Part shown: piece by piece, positions 41,124 to 49,836 of the stretch | Layout of the letters: the number at the start of each line of letters is the position of its first letter | Position numbering within the stretch: the first letter of the stretch is position 1 | DNA from: Jejudonia soesokkakensis | Lineage (GTDB): Bacteria; Bacteroidota; Bacteroidia; Flavobacteriales; Flavobacteriaceae | Reading direction: 5' to 3' | DNA: 64,000 bases | Assembly: GCF_042664795.1 (NCBI RefSeq) | Contig: NZ_JBHTBN010000001.1 | Coordinates: forward strand, 1 to 64,000 | Made by a program: the position numbers and the translations under genes | Notes under the pieces: model-generated | What the model was told of the DNA's origin: nothing | Seen by the model: the letters and a program-made list of their open reading frames with translations, nothing else | Database searches by the model: none

Positions 41124-43442
41124 TTAAAAATCAAATTCGTCTGTATCATCACCATCTATATCTGAATTCTCTTCTTTCCACGAAGCACAGTCTGTGGTAA
41201 TAGTTAGTTTTGAAGGTCTTTTAAAGCGTTCATCTGAAACATCCAACTCTTCATTCGCATAACATTTCTTCATATACATTGCCCAGATTGGTAGTGCCAT
41301 GGTGGCTCCTTGTCCGTAGCCCGTATTTTGAAAGTGTGTTGCCCTATCTTCACCTCCTACCCACACGCCGGTAACCAAATTTGGGACCATTCCCATAAAC
41401 CATCCATCACTATTATTTTGTGTCGTTCCTGTTTTTCCTGCAATAGGATTTTTAAATTCGTAGGGGTATCCTGTAACAGCTCTTTTGTATACGGGATCAT
41501 TCACGCGCCATTTACTTCTTAGTCTGTTACCAGATCCAGATTGAGTAACTCCCTCCATTAAACTTACCGTTACATAAGCAGATTCTTCACTAATCACATC
41601 TTTAGTTTCTGGGACATTTTGGTATAAAACCGTTCCGTTTTTATCTTCAATTCTCGATATCAAAGTAGGTTTTACATACACTCCCTGATTAGCAAAGACA
41701 CTATAGGCCCCTACCATTTCGTAAAGTGAAACATCTGCCGTACCTAATGCAATAGAAGGTGCTTCGGGCATATCTTTTGTGTCGACGCCCATTTTTTTTA
41801 CGAGATCAATGACAGGTCTTGGCCCCACACGGTACATCAACCTAGCTGTTACCGTATTGATCGATTGTGCCAATGCATCTTTTAGGGTAAGCATTCCGCC
41901 GGAAGTCCCTCCAGAGTTTTTTGGAGTCCATGGTTTTAATAATCCATACGTTCCTGCAGGAATAGTAAAAGGAGTGTTTGGCAAGGTATCACATGGCGAC
42001 ATATGCATTTGATCGATTGCGGTAGCATATACAAAAGGCTTAAACGTGGAACCAATCTGTCGTTTCCCTGTTTTTACCATGTCGTATTTAAAGTGTTTAT
42101 AGTCAATCCCACCAACCCATGCTTTGACCTCACCCGTCTGGGGTGTCATTGACATTAGTGAAGCCTGTAAAAAAGATTTGTAATATCGGATGGAATCCAT
42201 AGGTGTCATCGTGGTATCAATGACATGCTCTTCATTCTTCCAAGTGAAAATTCGCATCTTTGTTTTTTTCTTGAAACTGGCAATAATTTCTTTTTCAGAC
42301 TTCCCTTGCTTTTCAAGTTCACGCCAGCGGTCGCTTCGTTTCATTGCAGTTCGCATGATCTGTTCTGTTTCTTCATCTGTTAGATCTCTAAAAGGAGCCG
42401 TCTTATTGGATTCATTTTGTCTGTCAAATTCCTTTTGAAGATTTGACAAATGATCATCCATAGCTTGTTCTGCATACGTTTGCATTCTGGAGTCTATCGT
42501 AGTAAAAACTTTTAAACCGTCACTATATACATTGTATTTAGAACCATCTGTTTTGGGATTCTTATCGATCCAGTCCTGCATATAGGCTCTTGCATATTCT
42601 CTAAAATAGGTTGCTATACCTTCATCATGACCCTGAGGTGTATACGTAAATTCTAATGGAAGTGCCTGAAGAGAATCCTTCACACTTTCAGAAATAAAAT
42701 CATATTTCTCCATTTGCGCTAATACTACATTACGTCTATTTTTAACTCCAACTGGATTCCGCAACGGATTGTATAAAGAAGAGTTTTTAAACATTCCAAC
42801 GAGCATTGCAGATTCTACAGTTGTAAGATCTGTAGGTGCCTTATCAAAATAAATATTTGCTGCAGATTCTATGCCTACCGCCTGATTTAAAAAATCGTAC
42901 TCATTAAAGTACATGGTAATAATTTCCTCCTTAGTGTATCTTCTTTCCAGACGCGTGGCAATGACCCATTCTTTAATCTTTTGAAGACCCCGTTGTAATT
43001 TGTTTCGAGAAACCTGTTCTGTAAAAAAGAGTTTTGCCAACTGCTGTGTTATTGTACTTGCCCCTCCTTTGGAGCCTAAAAAAACAAAGGCTCTAACAGT
43101 TCCTTTGGCATCTATTCCCGAATGATCATAAAAACGAACATCCTCGGTTGCTATTAAGGCATTGACAAGATGATCTGGTAATTCTTCATAAGGAACAGGT
43201 GTTCTATTTTCTTTATAAAACTTTCCAATTACTTTTCCGTCTGTCGCAATAATTTCGGTTGCTAAATTCTTTTCAGGATTTTCAAGACTGGTTTCATCTG
43301 GAAGGCTTCCAAAGAATCCCCAGGAAGCAAACAGAAACATAAGTAAAATAAGTCCAATGCCTATGGCGAAGATTTTCCAGAACGTACGGATGTGTTTCCC
43401 AACTGGAGTTTCACTTTTCTTTTTATTCGTCGCTGTTGCCAT
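41124..43442 (-). CDS. Penicillin-binding protein 1A (transglycosylase/transpeptidase)
   Basis: A 772-residue bifunctional class A PBP that polymerises and crosslinks peptidoglycan. A cytoplasmic Lys-rich start is followed by a membrane anchor (about 23-43). The glycosyltransferase domain carries E-D-V-R-F-Y-D-H-S-G and G-A-S-T-I-T-Q-Q-L-A-K. The transpeptidase has S-T-F-K (nucleophile serine), S-I-N and K-T-G-T-T. The start is the ATG at 43442 (M-A-T-A-T-N-K-K-K); an ATG at 43478 adds 12 unconvincing residues. The start lies inside the gldH end (20-base overlap), showing coupling to gliding and wall genes. Confidence 0.95.
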   Translation of the reverse strand: MATATNKKKSETPVGKHIRTFWKIFAIGIGLILLMFLFASWGFFGSLPDETSLENPEKNLATEIIATDGKVIGKFYKENRTPVPYEELPDHLVNALIATEDVRFYDHSGIDAKGTVRAFVFLGSKGGASTITQQLAKLFFTEQVSRNKLQRGLQKIKEWVIATRLERRYTKEEIITMYFNEYDFLNQAVGIESAANIYFDKAPTDLTTVESAMLVGMFKNSSLYNPLRNPVGVKNRRNVVLAQMEKYDFISESVKDSLQALPLEFTYTPQGHDEGIATYFREYARAYMQDWIDKNPKTDGSKYNVYSDGLKVFTTIDSRMQTYAEQAMDDHLSNLQKEFDRQNESNKTAPFRDLTDEETEQIMRTAMKRSDRWRELEKQGKSEKEIIASFKKKTKMRIFTWKNEEHVIDTTMTPMDSIRYYKSFLQASLMSMTPQTGEVKAWVGGIDYKHFKYDMVKTGKRQIGSTFKPFVYATAIDQMHMSPCDTLPNTPFTIPAGTYGLLKPWTPKNSGGTSGGMLTLKDALAQSINTVTARLMYRVGPRPVIDLVKKMGVDTKDMPEAPSIALGTADVSLYEMVGAYSVFANQGVYVKPTLISRIEDKNGTVLYQNVPETKDVISEESAYVTVSLMEGVTQSGSGNRLRSKWRVNDPVYKRAVTGYPYEFKNPIAGKTGTTQNNSDGWFMGMVPNLVTGVWVGGEDRATHFQNTGYGQGATMALPIWAMYMKKCYANEELDVSDERFKRPSKLTITTDCASWKEENSDIDGDDTDEFDF

Positions 43443-43926
43443 TTTCAAATTTGATTTTTTCAATGCTATACCCCACATCTGTAATGCCCTGTAGTTGTGT
43501 AACGCCTTCTACTTCTCCGTTATTGCGCATGGCATGCATTACCATTAATGAGTAGTTACCTGCTTCTTTAAATACCATTTCTTCTTTATACCAAAGTTTG
43601 CTTTCTTTTATTGCACCAACACCTGTGCCAAGCCATGTTCCATCCGGATTTGCCATACGATATTCTAACGTGTCTGTCACAACTTTTCCATTCGGAAAGT
43701 CAAGTTTTGTAATCAAAAAAAGGTTGCTATACCCATATTCGTTATTATTTCGTACCGTTAAAAATAAATTATACGGTGTGACTGAATCTAAAGCAGGTAT
43801 CTTAAATACCACAGGTTCATCTTTACTCCAACCACCATCGATAGATTCCATTTCACTAACAACTGTGTCTGAAGAGCATCCTACCAAACAGACCATCATG
43901 ATACAACTCACAAATATCCTATGCAT
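43423..43926 (-). CDS. gldH: Gliding motility lipoprotein GldH
   Basis: A 167-residue lipoprotein; the signal ends M-V-C-L-V-G-C-S-S-D with a clear lipobox (cysteine about 17). The body matches GldH: the W-S-K-D-E-P-V-V-F-K-I-P start of the mature domain and the conserved L-T-V-R-N-N-N-E-Y-G-Y-S-N-L. GldH is one of the lipoproteins needed for flavobacterial gliding and is found beside PBP1A in related genomes. The start is the ATG at 43926, overlapping the ricT stop by 8 bases; an ATG at 44097 lies far inside ricT and would bury the signal peptide. Confidence 0.9.
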   Translation of the reverse strand: MHRIFVSCIMMVCLVGCSSDTVVSEMESIDGGWSKDEPVVFKIPALDSVTPYNLFLTVRNNNEYGYSNLFLITKLDFPNGKVVTDTLEYRMANPDGTWLGTGVGAIKESKLWYKEEMVFKEAGNYSLMVMHAMRNNGEVEGVTQLQGITDVGYSIEKIKFENGNSDE

Positions 43927-45109
43927 TCTTTTTGGTATTTCTAGATCTGCTTTTCTGGTTGCGATTCTTGTTTTTATTTTTATTCTTATTTCTACGCCTG
44001 TTGTTTTTTGACTTTGGTTGGTCGAAACGTGTGAGACTATCTTGCCCAACCACATTGCTAAACAATTCTTTGTTTGCTGGTGCGGCAGTGTATTCAATAT
44101 ACTCCTCTAGACTGGCTACTTTTTTCCCTTTTTTGTTAATCGCAACAATCTCATTTACTTTCTCGGCTGTTAATTCATGCCAGTTCATTCCATCGTTAGT
44201 GTACGAATACCAAAGTAATCCTTTAAAAATGTCTATTTTTTGACAAATAGCTGTTCCTTTTTCGGTTTGTAATTTTACATCGCTCTTCGGAAACTCTTTT
44301 AACGCATCCATATAGCTGTCTAACTCATAATTGAGACAGCATTTTAATTTCCCGCACTGACCTGCTAATTTTTGCGGATTTAAAGACAATTGTTGATAGC
44401 GCGCCGCAGAGGTACTTACAGACCTGAAATCTGTTAACCAAGTGGAGCAGCACAGCTCACGTCCACAAGAACCAATTCCGCCCAAACGTGAAGCTTCCTG
44501 CCTGAAGCCTACTTGCTTCATTTCAATTCGTGTATTAAAGGTTCGGGCAAACTCTTTGATGAGTTCTCTAAAATCTACGCGTTCCTCTGCCGTATAGTAA
44601 AAAATAACTTTGGAAGCATCTCCCTGAAACTCCACATCACTTATTTTCATTTGTAACCCTAATCGGATGGCTATTTCACGCGATCTTTTTTGAACGTCTG
44701 CTTCTTTATCTCGTACTTTTTGCCAGACATCTATGTCCTTTTGAGTTGCCTTTCGGTAAATTTTTGGTAATGCTTCAGTGTTGGGATTCTCTTTCTTTTT
44801 CTTCATTTGAACTCTTACAAGTTCTCCCGTTAAGGTAACCATCCCAATATCATGCCCCGAAGCAGCTTCAGTTGCAACGACATCACCAATACTTAAAGAT
44901 AAATTTTCAGAATTTATATAAAAATGTTTTCTGCCGTTTTTAAAACGAACTTCGACGCCATTAAAAGGCTCCATGTTTCCTGGCAAAGACATATTTGAGA
45001 GCCAGTCAAAAACTGTTAACTTATTACACCCATCGGTTCCGCAGGTGCCATTATTTTTACAACCCTTAGGCTGTCCATCTTTTCCCGTACCACAACTTCC
45101 ACATGACAT
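43919..45109 (-). CDS. ricT: RicT/YaaT-like PSP1 domain protein with Cys-rich N-terminus
   Basis: A 396-residue cytoplasmic protein. The central PSP1 region contains the conserved L-G-G-I-G-S-C-G-R-E-L-C-C-S-T-W and Q-C-G-K-L-K-C-C-L-N-Y-E-L cysteine sets, which in Bacillus RicT help hold an iron-sulfur cluster of the RicAFT complex (RNA processing and development). An extra cysteine-rich start (M-S-C-G-S-C-G...G-C-K-N-N-G-T-C) holds six more cysteines. The end is an extremely basic Asn/Lys/Arg tail of about 35 residues, possibly RNA-binding. It is the first gene of the ricT-gldH-PBP1A operon. Confidence 0.88.
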   Translation of the reverse strand: MSCGSCGTGKDGQPKGCKNNGTCGTDGCNKLTVFDWLSNMSLPGNMEPFNGVEVRFKNGRKHFYINSENLSLSIGDVVATEAASGHDIGMVTLTGELVRVQMKKKKENPNTEALPKIYRKATQKDIDVWQKVRDKEADVQKRSREIAIRLGLQMKISDVEFQGDASKVIFYYTAEERVDFRELIKEFARTFNTRIEMKQVGFRQEASRLGGIGSCGRELCCSTWLTDFRSVSTSAARYQQLSLNPQKLAGQCGKLKCCLNYELDSYMDALKEFPKSDVKLQTEKGTAICQKIDIFKGLLWYSYTNDGMNWHELTAEKVNEIVAINKKGKKVASLEEYIEYTAAPANKELFSNVVGQDSLTRFDQPKSKNNRRRNKNKNKNKNRNQKSRSRNTKKNA

Positions 45110-45182
45110 ATAGATCTATATATTTAATAAACAATTTGTTGGAATTGTTTTATGTATTAATTTTTATAAAATTTCACTCTAA

Positions 45183-45190
45183 CAAATTTA
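45183..45190 (-). promoter_or_regulatory. Possible -7 box for the ricT operon
   Basis: The minus strand reads TAAATTTG, a fit to TAnnTTTG, 73 bases before the ricT ATG. Moderate support only. Confidence 0.4.
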
Positions 45191-45257
45191 GGATTAAAAA
45201 CGGACTAACGAAACTTTTATGAGACTCGTTTATAGCCCTATTCTATTTAATGCTTCT

Positions 45258-46289
45258 TTACTTCTTAAACTTAAGTTTTTCGCTTCTTCCTTTTTTAAAT
45301 ATTTTATTGCTGTTGTGCAATCCGCTACGCAATGCTTTTTGCTCCTCATAAGGCAATTGGATAATGTCTTTACATTCTACAGAACAACACCCTTCCATAG
45401 CTTCTTTACATCTGTCACACTGAATAAACAATAGGTGACAAGCTTCATTTTCACAGTTAACGTGTGTGTCACAGGGTTCTCCACATTGATGACAATTAGC
45501 AATCACATCATCACTTATCCGTTCCCCGCGACGATGATCAAAGACAAAATTCTTCCCTATAAATTTATTGTCCAGACCTTTTTTCTCAACCTGCCTTGCA
45601 TATTCAATAATTCCGCCCTCCAGCTGAAACACATTTTTAAATCCTTTGTGTTTATAATACGCACTCGCTTTTTCACAACGTATCCCTCCAGTACAATACA
45701 TGACCAGTTTTTTATCTTCTTTATGGTCTTTTAGGTCTTCTTCGATAATGTCCAGAGAATCTCTAAAGGTATCTACGTCTGGTGTTATCGCATTTTTAAA
45801 ATGACCTATTTCACTTTCGTAATGATTTCTCATATCTACCAAAACGGTGTCAGGATCTTCAATAAGTTGGTTAAAGGTTACCGCATCCACATGGACTCCC
45901 TTGTTTCGAACATCAAAAGTGTCATCATTTAATCCGTCTGCCACAATTTTGTTGCGCACTTTCACTTTTAGTTTTAAAAAAGATTTTAAATCGTGTTCAA
46001 TGGCAATATTCAAGCGAACATTTTCCAGAAAGTAAATTCCATCAAGAAAATCTTTAAACCTATTGAAGTTTTTAGCTGGGACCGAAAGTTGTGCATTTAT
46101 CCCTTCGTGAGCAACATAGATTCGCCCCAATACATTCATGGAATCCCACGCAATAAAAAGATGATTTCTAAAAAGGTGCGGATTACCAATTTTGGCGTAT
46201 TGATAAAACGAAAGGGTTAAACGATCTTCGCCAGCTTCTTCTAATAGGGCAGCCCTTTCTTTTGCACTTAAGGTGTTGTACAGTTGCAT
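45258..46289 (-). CDS. trhO: tRNA uridine(34) hydroxylase TrhO (rhodanese family)
   Basis: A 343-residue cytoplasmic enzyme of the YceA/TrhO family, which makes 5-hydroxyuridine at the wobble position of tRNA. An N-terminal acylphosphatase-like domain (about 20-110) precedes a rhodanese domain (about 130-230) with active site Y-C-T-G-G-I-R-C-E-K, as in TrhO. The C-terminal 80 residues carry a cluster of ten or more cysteines and histidines (C-H-Q-C-G-E-P-C, C-D-R-C, C-C-S-V-E-C), probably zinc binding. It is divergent from recA. Confidence 0.92.
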   Translation of the reverse strand: MQLYNTLSAKERAALLEEAGEDRLTLSFYQYAKIGNPHLFRNHLFIAWDSMNVLGRIYVAHEGINAQLSVPAKNFNRFKDFLDGIYFLENVRLNIAIEHDLKSFLKLKVKVRNKIVADGLNDDTFDVRNKGVHVDAVTFNQLIEDPDTVLVDMRNHYESEIGHFKNAITPDVDTFRDSLDIIEEDLKDHKEDKKLVMYCTGGIRCEKASAYYKHKGFKNVFQLEGGIIEYARQVEKKGLDNKFIGKNFVFDHRRGERISDDVIANCHQCGEPCDTHVNCENEACHLLFIQCDRCKEAMEGCCSVECKDIIQLPYEEQKALRSGLHNSNKIFKKGRSEKLKFKK

Positions 46290-46328
46290 GCTATACGTTT
46301 TTAAGGGTAAAAGTGATTAATAAGTGTG

Positions 46329-46336
46329 CAAAAATA
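46329..46336 (-). promoter_or_regulatory. -7 promoter box for trhO
   Basis: The minus strand reads TATTTTTG followed by CA, 39 bases before the trhO ATG. It fits TAnnTTTG. Confidence 0.5.
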
Positions 46337-46421
46337 AGGCTTTATGTAATCCAATTCAAATTTTCTACGGCCCTTACAGTGATATTTTTAAAGGGATTAG
46401 GAAATATTCCAAATTTTATCG

Positions 46422-46429
46422 TAACTTTG
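46422..46429 (+). promoter_or_regulatory. -7 promoter box upstream of recA
   Basis: TAACTTTG followed by C is a perfect TAnnTTTG box, 141 bases before the recA ATG. It implies a long leader of about 135 bases. A second possible site, GTATTTTTAAGC at 46529-46540, lies closer. Confidence 0.5.
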
Positions 46430-46570
46430 CTTTCAATTGCTTGGAATTAATCCATATTTATGTATTGGCATTGTTAACAAATTTCAAACATCCCTGCTGA
46501 AAATTTCAGTTAAAAAATAAAGGAAGCTGTATTTTTAAGCTTTGAATAAATTTAGAAAAAACACCTTATT

Positions 46571-47584
46571 ATGAGCACCGATAAAGAGAAAGATGCAAAA
46601 TTAAAAGCCTTAAAGTTAACCCTAGATAAAATGGATAAAACCTACGGAAAGGGTACTGTAATGAAAATGGGAGATGCAGCTATTGTAGATGTAGATGTCA
46701 TTCCGACGGGCTCGTTAGGGCTTGATGTTGCTCTAGGTGTTGGAGGGTATCCACGTGGTCGTGTAATTGAAATATACGGACCAGAATCTTCGGGAAAAAC
46801 AACACTTACATTACATGCTATTGCTGAAGCTCAGAAAAAAGGTGGAATTGCTGCATTTATCGATGCAGAACATGCTTTTGACAGGTATTATGCAGAAAAA
46901 TTAGGTGTTGACGTAGAGAATCTCATCATCTCACAGCCAGACAATGGAGAGCAGGCCTTAGAAATTACAGACAATTTAATACGCAGTGGTGCTATTGACA
47001 TTATTGTGATTGACTCGGTAGCTGCCTTGACGCCAAAAAGTGAAATAGAAGGTGAGATGGGGGATAGTAAAATGGGGCTACATGCACGTTTAATGTCTCA
47101 AGCATTACGAAAACTAACGGGTTCTATAAGTAAAACAAACTGTACCGTAATATTTATTAATCAGCTTCGTGAGAAAATAGGTGTTATGTTTGGAAACCCA
47201 GAAACAACTACCGGTGGAAATGCCTTAAAATTCTATTGTTCAGTTCGTCTTGACATTCGTCGTTCTACTCAAATAAAAGACACCAATAGTAATGTAATGG
47301 GGAACAAAACCCGAGTAAAAGTGGTTAAAAACAAAGTCGCACCTCCTTTTAAAACAGCCGAATTTGATATTATGTATGGAGAAGGTGTTTCTAAAGTTGG
47401 AGAAATCATCGATCTGGGTGTTGATTTTGAAATCATTAAAAAAAGTGGATCCTGGTTTAGCTATGACGACACCAAGCTTGGTCAAGGTCGTGAAGCTGTA
47501 AAATCTCTTCTCTTAGACAATCCAGAATTAATGGAAGAACTAGAAACCAAAATTAAAGATTCGATTGCCGTTTTAAATTCATAG
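46571..47584 (+). CDS. recA: Recombinase A
   Basis: The RecA strand-exchange protein for homologous recombination and SOS induction, 337 residues. Walker A is G-P-E-S-S-G-K-T at 70-77, Walker B is in I-I-V-I-D-S-V-A-A-L near 145-150, and loop L2 is F-I-N-Q-L-R-E-K-I-G-V-M-F-G-N-P-E-T-T-T-G-G-N-A. The C-terminus is shorter and less acidic than in E. coli. No LexA box could be identified by eye upstream. Confidence 0.98.
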   Translation: MSTDKEKDAKLKALKLTLDKMDKTYGKGTVMKMGDAAIVDVDVIPTGSLGLDVALGVGGYPRGRVIEIYGPESSGKTTLTLHAIAEAQKKGGIAAFIDAEHAFDRYYAEKLGVDVENLIISQPDNGEQALEITDNLIRSGAIDIIVIDSVAALTPKSEIEGEMGDSKMGLHARLMSQALRKLTGSISKTNCTVIFINQLREKIGVMFGNPETTTGGNALKFYCSVRLDIRRSTQIKDTNSNVMGNKTRVKVVKNKVAPPFKTAEFDIMYGEGVSKVGEIIDLGVDFEIIKKSGSWFSYDDTKLGQGREAVKSLLLDNPELMEELETKIKDSIAVLNS

Positions 47585-47704
47585 TTTTGAGTAACGCAAC
47601 CAATTATTTTTTTTGGTATCTACTAAACGTAGAACCTGAAAATTACAAGTTGCCTATTTTATAGATTTACTTAATTCTAACAAACTAATTTTCGGGACTA
47701 TAAC

Positions 47705-48244
47705 TTGACTTTAAGCGAGCTCATTATACTATGTAAGAAGCACGATGCGAAGGCACAGGGAGAATTGTACAAGCGGTACAGCGGTACATTATTTTCTATA
47801 TGTCTGCGGTATTCGCCTAATTATGTAGAAGCCGAAGATAGTTTGCAGGATGCATTCATTACTATTTTCAAGAAGATTGAGCAGTTTAAAGACAAGGGTT
47901 CTTTTGAAGGATGGATGAAACGGATAACCGTGAATACCGTACTTCAAAAGTATCGTAAAAAACGTGTTTTTGACATTCGTGATGAAGGGCAAATAAAGGA
48001 CGAAGCCGAGGAAGAAGTAACAGACAATGAAATTCCGTTGGACTTTTTACTTGGAATTGTTCAGGAACTGCCAGACAGGTACAGATTGGTTTTTTCTATG
48101 TATGTACTTGATGGCTACGCCCACAAAGAAATTGCAAATATGTTAGGTATTAGCGATGGAACGTCTAAATCGAACCTAGCACGTGCCAGAGGAATATTGA
48201 GAACCAAGATTGAAGATTATAATGCTCAAAAGGCAATAGAATAA
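47705..48244 (+). CDS. ECF-type RNA polymerase sigma factor
   Basis: A 179-residue extracytoplasmic-function sigma factor. Region 2 (about 20-90) includes L-Y-K-R-Y-S-G-T-L-F-S-I-C-L-R-Y and D-S-L-Q-D-A-F-I-T-I-F-K-K. Region 4 (about 115-170) has L-P-D-R-Y-R-L-V-F-S-M-Y-V-L-D-G-Y-A-H-K-E-I-A and a helix-turn-helix. The start is TTG at 47705; no ATG lies nearby in frame, and homologous starts agree (M-T-L-S-E-L-I). It is followed 4 bases later by its probable partner, a membrane protein with a cytoplasmic N-terminus. Confidence 0.92.
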   Translation: MTLSELIILCKKHDAKAQGELYKRYSGTLFSICLRYSPNYVEAEDSLQDAFITIFKKIEQFKDKGSFEGWMKRITVNTVLQKYRKKRVFDIRDEGQIKDEAEEEVTDNEIPLDFLLGIVQELPDRYRLVFSMYVLDGYAHKEIANMLGISDGTSKSNLARARGILRTKIEDYNAQKAIE

Positions 48245-48248
48245 TACA

Positions 48249-49745
48249 GTGAGTACTAAAAAGAACATAGATCAACTTTTTAAAGAGCGTTTCGAAAATT
48301 TTGAAGAGACTCCTTCTCCTGAGGTTTGGAAAAACATCCAATCAGAACTCAAGGGGCAAAAAGAGGATCGCAAAGTGATTCCGCTATGGTGGAAAGTTGC
48401 AGGGATTGCTGCATTATTAGCGCTTTTGTTTACCATTGGAAATGTTGTTTTAACACCTTCGGAAGGTGATTCTATGGTCACTGAAGATACCGAAATTCAA
48501 GAAAATTCCAGTGATGCTGAAAAATCACAAAAAATAATTACAACCCCATCTGAAGATTCTTCTGTCGCTTCAGAAGATATCAACCCTAAAACTGAAAAAT
48601 CTGTTACAGAAGATTCAACCAAAGATCAAAGTCAGCCTAACAAAAAAACGCTTCAGAAATCTAATAGAATTAATTCTAACAACAAAACGATAATTGCTTC
48701 GGAACAAGCTCCAGATAAAAATAAAAAGTTTCAGAATCAATCTTCGTCTAACGATCGGTTTATTAATCCTACAATAACGACAAATAAGGAAACCGGTGTG
48801 GCTTCCACTTCCGAAGAAAATTCAAAAAATCAGAAAACTACTATTGATCCGCTTATAGAAGATTCTAAGAAAGTTGAAACAACCGAAAATCCAGCTAGTA
48901 CAATCGCTAGGGAGGAGACTAAAAAAAATTCAGAAACAGATATAGACCCTAAAAAATCAATTTTTAAAGCTATTGAAGAAACAGAAACTGCTGTAGCAAC
49001 AACCAGCACAAAAAAACAATTAGATAATCGCTGGGAGGTCTCTCCCAATTTCGCGCCTGTATATTATAATTCTCTGAGTGAAGGTTCTTCTATAGACCCT
49101 TCCTTTTCAGATAATACACAAAGTGGCGATGTCAATTTTAGCTATGGTGTAAAAGTAAGTTATGCTATTAATGAGCGTTTAAGTATCCGTTCTGGAGTGA
49201 GTAACGTAGATCTTAGTTATGCTACCAGTGGTATAGATTTGGCAACAGGCCCTGTTTCTCAGGCATTACGAAGCATTGATTATGGAAGCAGTTCAATTGT
49301 TACTACTGCTGTAGATTCTGGAACTCTCCCTGAAAATAATACGGGCAATCCATTTGATAATTTAACCCCAAAGTCGGCAAGTGGGGAAGTACAACTTATA
49401 CAAAACATCAATTATTATGAAGTTCCCCTTGAACTAAAATATGCGCTAGTTAATTCTAAGTTTGGCGTTAATATACTTGGTGGATTTAGCAGCCTGTTTT
49501 TAGGAGATAATGAGGTTTCGGTAAGAGCAGATAATCTAAATGAAACGTTGGGTGAGGCAAATAATTTATCTCAGGTAAGTTTTACAACCAACGTTGGGTT
49601 GGGGCTCGATTATAAAATAAGTAAGAAATTCAAGTTCAATCTTGAACCTATGTTTAAATATCAGTTAAACCCGTATACAGATTCGTCTGTTAATTTTAGA
49701 CCTTATTATTTAGGGGTTTACACAGGATTTAGCTATCGCTTTTAA
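48249..49745 (+). CDS. Anti-sigma-like inner-membrane protein with C-terminal outer-membrane beta barrel
   Basis: A 498-residue protein with a GTG start 4 bases after the sigma gene. Residues 1-46 are cytoplasmic and charged, with the F-E-E-T-P-S-P-E-V-W-K-N-I motif common to Bacteroidota anti-sigma-like proteins. One membrane segment follows at 47-68 (W-W-K-V-A-G-I-A-A-L-L-A-L-L). About 190 residues (70-258) are a low-complexity Ser/Glu/Lys/Thr/Asn linker. The last 240 residues look like an eight-stranded outer-membrane barrel, ending in the aromatic pattern G-V-Y-T-G-F-S-Y-R-F that the BAM complex reads. The whole protein would bridge both membranes. Function inferred, not shown. Confidence 0.8.
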   Translation: MSTKKNIDQLFKERFENFEETPSPEVWKNIQSELKGQKEDRKVIPLWWKVAGIAALLALLFTIGNVVLTPSEGDSMVTEDTEIQENSSDAEKSQKIITTPSEDSSVASEDINPKTEKSVTEDSTKDQSQPNKKTLQKSNRINSNNKTIIASEQAPDKNKKFQNQSSSNDRFINPTITTNKETGVASTSEENSKNQKTTIDPLIEDSKKVETTENPASTIAREETKKNSETDIDPKKSIFKAIEETETAVATTSTKKQLDNRWEVSPNFAPVYYNSLSEGSSIDPSFSDNTQSGDVNFSYGVKVSYAINERLSIRSGVSNVDLSYATSGIDLATGPVSQALRSIDYGSSSIVTTAVDSGTLPENNTGNPFDNLTPKSASGEVQLIQNINYYEVPLELKYALVNSKFGVNILGGFSSLFLGDNEVSVRADNLNETLGEANNLSQVSFTTNVGLGLDYKISKKFKFNLEPMFKYQLNPYTDSSVNFRPYYLGVYTGFSYRF

Positions 49746-49796
49746 ACAAAAAACAGTAGTAAGTTTAGTTTAAATTTTTTTCAAATGTTAGATTTT

Positions 49797-49830
49797 AAAA
49801 ACCACACTGTCGCCATGGTGTGGTTTTTTT
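49797..49830. terminator. Bidirectional terminator between the barrel and acyltransferase genes
   Basis: AAAAACCACAC pairs perfectly (11 bp) with GTGTGGTTTTT across a 10-base loop. It has a T-run on the plus strand and an A-run on its left side that gives one on the minus strand. Confidence 0.85.
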
Positions 49831-49836
49831 ATGTCT

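Noticed and set aside
43926..44097. Longer GldH start 57 residues upstream
   Set aside because: It would place a basic stretch before the lipoprotein signal and lies inside ricT; the lipobox fits only the start at 43926.
41124..46289. Operon extending from trhO through ricT to PBP1A
   Set aside because: There is a 148-base gap between trhO and ricT with its own possible -7 box, so trhO is more likely separate.
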